From: an uncultured Bacillota bacterium
Lineage (GTDB): Bacteria > Bacillota > Clostridia > Peptostreptococcales > Anaerovoracaceae
Assembly: GCA_946408315.1 (NCBI GenBank)
Contig: CAMJRV010000067.1
Coordinates: 1-9,484 of the forward strand
Reading direction: 5' to 3'
Length of the DNA: 9,484 nucleotides
Below the pieces are notes generated by a model. The model saw nothing but the letters and a program-made list of their open reading frames with translations. It was not told the origin of the DNA and ran no database searches. Positions 6,653 through 9,484 of the stretch are shown piece by piece. How positions within the stretch are numbered: position 1 is the stretch's first letter; each line of letters begins with the position of its first letter. The translations under genes and the position numbers were made by a program.

Positions 6653-6683
6653 TTGACAGTGAAAACCAACTGTGCTATATAAT
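6653..6683 (+). promoter_or_regulatory. Sigma-A promoter of hsp20
   Basis: Consensus TTGACA (6653-6658), followed by TATATA (6676-6681, 17-bp spacing) that overlaps TATAAT (6678-6683, 19-bp spacing). The start site would fall around 6689, inside the CIRCE operator. The promoter lies between base 6640 and the real hsp20 ATG, which rules out an upstream start for that gene. The 29 bases from the -35 onward match the ABC-transporter promoter at 7319 at 25 positions. Confidence 0.85.
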
Positions 6684-6685
6684 AA

Positions 6686-6712
6686 TTAGCACTCATACCA
6701 TGAGAGTGCTAA
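6686..6712 (+). promoter_or_regulatory. CIRCE element (HrcA operator)
   Basis: A perfect match to the CIRCE consensus: TTAGCACTC (6686-6694), 9-base spacer, GAGTGCTAA (6704-6712). It begins 3-5 bases after the -10 and covers the expected start site of hsp20. HrcA bound here would repress hsp20 at normal temperature, with release on heat shock when GroEL is titrated. CIRCE usually controls groESL and dnaK operons, so its use on hsp20 is less common though known. Confidence 0.97.
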
Positions 6713-6741
6713 CAAAAAGAAAAAGAGAGGAGTTGTTGATC

Positions 6742-7194
6742 ATGGCAGGATTAATTCCATTCAATCGGAGGCATAACAGTCTCGCATCTACAGGAACAGG
6801 TTTTGACGATTTCTATAACATGCTTGACGACTTTTTCAGCGATAATTGGCTCTCAAGTCGCAGCTTGTCAAGAGATACGTTCAAAATCGACATTGAAGAG
6901 ACGGATGCGGGGTATCGTCTCGAGGCGGAATTGCCCGGCGTTCAGAAAGACGAAATCGATTTGGGCTTTGAAGATGATAGCCTCTGCATCTCCGTAAACC
7001 GAACGGAAGAGAACAACAGGGACGGCAAAAATTACATCCATAGAGAGCGCCGCGCCACCTCGATGAGCCGCAGGATACGCCTGGCTAACGCAAAACTGGG
7101 TGACATCAAGGCGAAGCTGGAAAATGGCATCTTGCTCGTAGAGATTCCAAAAGAGGAAAAGGCGAACGCGATGCGCAAAATTGAAATTGAATGA
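6742..7194 (+). CDS. hsp20: Hsp20 / alpha-crystallin family small heat-shock protein
   Basis: A 150-residue ATP-independent holdase chaperone, the usual length for bacterial Hsp20. A variable N-terminal arm contains FDDFYNMLDDFFSD (21-34). The alpha-crystallin domain runs from about 45 to 138: the strand FKIDIEETDAGYRLEAELPGV (47-67), then IHRERR (99-104), and the hallmark ENGILLVEIPKEE (127-139, the G-x-L/V-x-V-x-x-P motif). The C-terminal KIEIE (146-150) gives an I-x-I anchor for oligomer assembly. The start at 6742 is chosen because AGAGGAG (6726-6732) lies 9 bases upstream and because the promoter and CIRCE occupy 6653-6712. The in-frame ATG at 6640 would lie upstream of the transcript. 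The gene is monocistronic, ending in a strong terminator. HrcA control by CIRCE is expected. Confidence 0.95.
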   Translation: MAGLIPFNRRHNSLASTGTGFDDFYNMLDDFFSDNWLSSRSLSRDTFKIDIEETDAGYRLEAELPGVQKDEIDLGFEDDSLCISVNRTEENNRDGKNYIHRERRATSMSRRIRLANAKLGDIKAKLENGILLVEIPKEEKANAMRKIEIE

Positions 7195-7222
7195 CGATTC
7201 GTTCAGAATCCCGTAAAAGGGA

Positions 7223-7249
7223 GGGAGTGCTTTAAGTACTCCCTTTTTT
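7223..7249 (+). terminator. Intrinsic terminator after hsp20
   Basis: GGGAGTGCT (7223-7231) pairs with AGTACTCCC (7235-7243), a 9-bp stem with one G-T wobble and a TTA loop. Six T residues follow (7244-7249). It lies 28 bp past the hsp20 stop and cleanly separates hsp20 from the transporter operon. Confidence 0.92.
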
Positions 7250-7318
7250 CGTTGGGGGAAACCTTAATCGACAGCCTAAGAAGCAATTACATCTCGACTA
7301 AACGAAAGAAAAACTCGG

Positions 7319-7347
7319 TTGACAGGGAAAAAGAACTGTGCTATATT
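7319..7347 (+). promoter_or_regulatory. Sigma-A promoter of the amino-acid ABC transporter operon
   Basis: Consensus TTGACA (7319-7324), 17-bp spacer, TATATT (7342-7347). The start site would be near 7354, within the left half of a large inverted repeat. The 29 bases match the hsp20 promoter at 25 positions, including the spacer motif AACTGTGC next to the -10, and a GAAAAA block sits 11 bases before the -35 in both. Confidence 0.85.
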
Positions 7348-7384
7348 AAATCATATAATTCATATAGAAATAATATGATTTAAT
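7345..7384. promoter_or_regulatory. Perfect 12-bp inverted repeat at the ABC promoter; candidate operator or leader hairpin
   Basis: ATTAAATCATAT (7345-7356) and ATATGATTTAAT (7373-7384) are exact reverse complements separated by 16 bases. The left arm overlaps the -10 box and the expected start site. The spacer holds a further CATATA that echoes the arm. The position parallels CIRCE on the nearly identical hsp20 promoter, which suggests a repressor operator. It also lies just before the ribosome binding site of a TTG-started gene, so an RNA hairpin effect is an alternative. I do not recognise the motif. Confidence 0.65.
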
Positions 7385-7405
7385 CTCGGAAAGGAAAATA
7401 CAACC

Positions 7406-8065
7406 TTGGATCTGGACTTTATTCTTAAGTACACCCCTATGTACATAACTGCAGCCTGGCTTATTTTGCGCATCGCAGCAATCGGAATTCTTTTATCCTT
7501 ACTGCTCGGGCTGATTTGCAGCCTGATTCAATATTACAAAATACCGGCGCTCAGGGCCGTCGCTTCCGGATATATTGAGCTTTCCCGGAACACTCCGCTG
7601 CTGGTGCAGCTATTCTTCCTGTACTTCGGTCTGCCGAAGCTGGGTATCGTGATCAGCTCGGAAGCCTGTGCCATCATCGGACTCACGTTTTTAGGCGGAA
7701 GCTATATGGCGGAAGCCTTTCGGAGCGGTCTGGAATCGGTGGAGAAAGGTCAGATCGAAGCAGGTCTCAGCGTCGGGCTGGAACACGGTCAAATCCTCCG
7801 GTACATCGTATTGCCCCAGGCGGTTTCGGTTTCCGTTCCCGCCCTGTGTGCCAACTTTATCTTTCTGATCAAGGAAACATCGGTATTCAGTGCGGTAGCC
7901 CTCGCCGATCTGATGTACGTCGCAAAGGACCTGATCGGCCTATATTATAAAACCGATGAATCTCTTTTGCTGCTCGTTATCTCATATCTGGTGATCTTAC
8001 TGCCCATATCGGTGATCGCTTCCATCATAGAAAGGAAATTGCGTTATGCAGGATTTGGGTATTAG
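7406..8065 (+). CDS. Polar amino-acid ABC transporter permease (HisM/GlnP type), TTG start
   Basis: A 219-residue membrane permease with the 'TM_PBP1 / HEQRo' layout of polar amino-acid importers: a first membrane helix near residues 13-40, ELSRNTPLLVQLFFLYFGLP at 58-77, and the cytoplasmic coupling EAA loop E118-AGLSVG...IVLP137 that contacts the ATPase. No in-frame ATG or GTG lies upstream before a stop at 7376. The TTG at 7406 is preceded by GGAAAGGA (7388-7395) at a 10-base distance, and its product begins MDLDFILKYTP, as family members do. The next ATG (7439) would remove that conserved start. The gene heads an operon, overlapping the second permease by 20 bp. A rare TTG start and a preceding dyad suggest restrained expression. 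Substrate is probably a polar amino acid, perhaps cystine given the neighbours. Confidence 0.88.
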   Translation: MDLDFILKYTPMYITAAWLILRIAAIGILLSLLLGLICSLIQYYKIPALRAVASGYIELSRNTPLLVQLFFLYFGLPKLGIVISSEACAIIGLTFLGGSYMAEAFRSGLESVEKGQIEAGLSVGLEHGQILRYIVLPQAVSVSVPALCANFIFLIKETSVFSAVALADLMYVAKDLIGLYYKTDESLLLLVISYLVILLPISVIASIIERKLRYAGFGY

Positions 8066-8723
8066 CGTTCTTTTTCTTGGCAACAATTTCTTCCGGCTGA
8101 TGGGGGGACTCTGGATCACGGTAAAAATCGCGCTGATCTCGGTAGCGATCTCCATCGTGCTGGGAATTCTGCTGGGCATGGTGATGAACTTAAAAAATCC
8201 GGTTATCAGGGTATTGACCCGGCTCTATCTGGAGTTTGTCCGCATCATGCCTCAACTGGTGCTCCTCTTTCTCGTTTATTTCGGGCTGACCAGAGCGTTC
8301 CACTGGAACCTGTCGGGCCAGGTGTCGGCCGTAATCGTATTCGTCCTGTGGGGGACGGCGGAAATGGGAGACCTTGTCCGGGGCGCGCTGATCTCTATTC
8401 CGAAGCATCAGTATGACAGCGGAACCGCCCTTGGGCTGACGGGGCTGCAGGTCTACCGGTACATTATCATTCCCCAGACCCTGCGGCGATTGCTCCCGCT
8501 TGCCATCAATCTTACGACGCGTATGGTGAAAACCACATCTCTGATCGTGCTGATCGGAGTGGTGGAGGTGCTGAAGGTCGGGCAGCAGATCATTGAGGCA
8601 AACCGCTATACGGCTCCTTCTGCGGCTTTGTGGATTTACGGAGCGATATTTTTCCTGTACTTTACCGTCTGCTACCCGATTTCCAAACTCGCGGGCAGAC
8701 TGGAAAAACGGTGGCAGAATTGA
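8046..8723 (+). CDS. Polar amino-acid ABC transporter permease, second subunit
   Basis: A 225-residue permease of the same family as the preceding gene and presumably its heterodimer partner. It has LWITVKIALISVAISIVLG (22-40) as the first clear membrane segment, then YLEFVRIMPQLVLLFLVYFGL (61-81), a position equivalent to the ELSRNTP block. The coupling loop is D124-SGTALG...IIIP143 with a D in place of the usual E of the EAA motif, followed by an R-rich RRLLP. The start at 8046 lies within the end of the upstream gene, with GAAAGGAAA (8030-8038; core AAAGGA 8031-8036) 9 bases before it, so the two are translationally coupled. The ATPase gene follows after 9 bp. The two permeases together form the transmembrane channel of an importer. 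Confidence 0.88.
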   Translation: MQDLGISVLFLGNNFFRLMGGLWITVKIALISVAISIVLGILLGMVMNLKNPVIRVLTRLYLEFVRIMPQLVLLFLVYFGLTRAFHWNLSGQVSAVIVFVLWGTAEMGDLVRGALISIPKHQYDSGTALGLTGLQVYRYIIIPQTLRRLLPLAINLTTRMVKTTSLIVLIGVVEVLKVGQQIIEANRYTAPSAALWIYGAIFFLYFTVCYPISKLAGRLEKRWQN

Positions 8724-8732
8724 GGAGGAAAC

Positions 8733-9484
8733 ATGGATAAGAAAGAAACGGAAGCCCTGTTGGAAATCAACAGTTTATATAAAAATTACGGAGAGCTGGA
8801 AGTTCTCAAGGGAATCTCCATGGAAATCAGAAAGGGTGAGGTGATCGTCCTGATCGGACCTTCCGGCTGCGGAAAAAGCACGCTGCTGCGCTGTCTGAAC
8901 GGACTTGAGCCCATTCAGTCCGGTGAGATATTTCTCAAAGGAGAGCTGATCACGAAAGAGAAGACCAGATGGAGCCAGATCCGCCAAAAAATCGGGATGG
9001 TTTTTCAGAGCTACGATCTGTTTCCCCATTTGACGGTACTGGAAAATGTGATCCTTGGCCCGATGAAAGCCCAGGGTCGCACGAAGCAGGACGCCTCGGC
9101 CGCAGCGGAAAAGCTCCTTGAGCGGGTAGGGCTTCTGGAAAAGATTAATTCCTATCCGAGACAGCTTTCCGGCGGGCAGAAACAGAGAGTCGCAATCGTC
9201 AGAGCCCTGATCATGGAGCCGGAGGTCATGCTTTTCGATGAGGTTACCGCCGCCCTGGACCCCGAGATGGTGCGGGAAGTGCTGGACGTAGTTCTGGAGC
9301 TTGCCAAAGGGGGAATGACCATGGTCATTGTCACTCATGAAATGGAATTTGCCAGGGCCATCGCAGACAGAGTCGTCTTTATCGACAGCGGTGAAATCGT
9401 AGAAACCGGCATGCCGGAAGAATTTTTTACTCAGCCAAAAACAGAGCGGGCACGCAAGTTTTTGAATATATTTAGTTTCCAGTA
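8733..9484 (+). CDS. Polar amino-acid ABC transporter ATP-binding protein (GlnQ/TcyN type), cut at the window end
   Basis: The frame is open from ATG 8733 to the window edge, 250 complete codons plus TA, so the gene is nearly complete. The last two bases could begin a stop, and GlnQ-type proteins end at about this length. All ABC motifs are present: Walker [10 protein letters not shown] (42-50), Q-loop Q92 in [13 protein letters not shown], signature LSGGQ (145-149), Walker B VMLFDE (165-170), D-loop ALDPE (174-178) and switch H202 in VTHEMEFA. The residue after the Walker B glutamate is V rather than the common P, a variant known in this subfamily. AGGAGG at 8723-8728 is only 4 bases before the ATG and overlaps the permease stop. 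It energises the two upstream permeases. No substrate-binding protein gene is in the window and it may follow downstream. Confidence 0.92.
   Translation, partial: MDKKETEALLEINSLYKNYGELEVLKGISMEIRKGEVIVLIGPSGCGKSTLLRCLNGLEPIQSGEIFLKGELITKEKTRWSQIRQKIGMVFQSYDLFPHLTVLENVILGPMKAQGRTKQDASAAAEKLLERVGLLEKINSYPRQLSGGQKQRVAIVRALIMEPEVMLFDEVTAALDPEMVREVLDVVLELAKGGMTMVIVTHEMEFARAIADRVVFIDSGEIVETGMPEEFFTQPKTERARKFLNIFSFQ

Noticed and set aside
6640..6741. N-terminal extension of Hsp20 from the ATG at 6640
   Set aside because: The extension reads through the -35, -10 and CIRCE operator and lacks a ribosome binding site; the ATG at 6742 has a good one and gives a normal Hsp20 length.
7250..7318. Possible riboswitch, T-box or small gene between the hsp20 terminator and the ABC promoter
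   Set aside because: The stretch lies upstream of the promoter, shows no conserved leader motif and holds no frame with a ribosome binding site.
7357..7371. Possible CodY box in the spacer of the inverted repeat
   Set aside because: Only 9 of 15 positions agree with the AATTTTCWGAAAATT consensus, too weak in A+T-rich DNA.
8775..9338. Antisense open frame over the ABC ATPase gene
   Set aside because: The opposite strand encodes every ABC ATPase motif in order, so this frame is a shadow.

Overview
The window looks like a chromosomal segment of a Bacillota organism, most likely an anaerobic member of the Clostridia. The evidence is strong AGGAGG-type ribosome binding sites, sigma-A promoters of TTGACA/TATAAT type, a perfect CIRCE heat-shock operator, a TTG start codon, and protein families common in amino-acid-fermenting Clostridia. 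I cannot name the species. No rRNA, tRNA, CRISPR array, transposase or phage gene is visible.

Left part (1-3341, all + strand, visibly G+C-richer): the 3' end of a carbon-nitrogen hydrolase resembling N-carbamoylputrescine amidase, then a PuuP-like APC amine/amino-acid permease and a YtcJ-like metal-dependent amidohydrolase, the last two separated by 3 bp. Together they suggest uptake and hydrolytic breakdown of an amide- or ureido-substituted amine. A 29-bp tandem duplication covers the stop codon of the first gene. A perfect 11-bp hairpin lies just inside the amidohydrolase gene.

Middle part (3342-6624, more A+T-rich): a GGGACGGT-type hairpin, probably a dispersed REP-like repeat doubling as a terminator, separates the convergent amidohydrolase and LysR genes. 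The LysR regulator (YeiE/CysL-like) is divergent from a two-gene operon encoding a YeiH-family membrane protein (putative sulfate/sulfite exporter family) and a PLP enzyme of the D-cysteine desulfhydrase / L-cysteate sulfo-lyase / ACC deaminase family. The coherent reading is a regulated module that splits a sulfur amino acid or sulfonate and exports the inorganic sulfur product.

Right part (6625-9484): an Hsp20 small heat-shock gene under a CIRCE-controlled promoter and ended by a clear intrinsic terminator, then the start of a polar amino-acid ABC transporter operon (two HisM-type permeases and a GlnQ-type ATPase cut by the window edge). No substrate-binding protein is visible. The hsp20 and ABC promoters are almost identical over 29 bp (25 matches), but each carries a different dyad near the start site: CIRCE for hsp20, and an unidentified 12-bp perfect inverted repeat for the transporter. 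A polar amino-acid ABC transporter next to a D-cysteine desulfhydrase homologue recalls the enterobacterial tcyJ-dcyD-tcyL-tcyN cluster and supports a sulfur amino-acid role.
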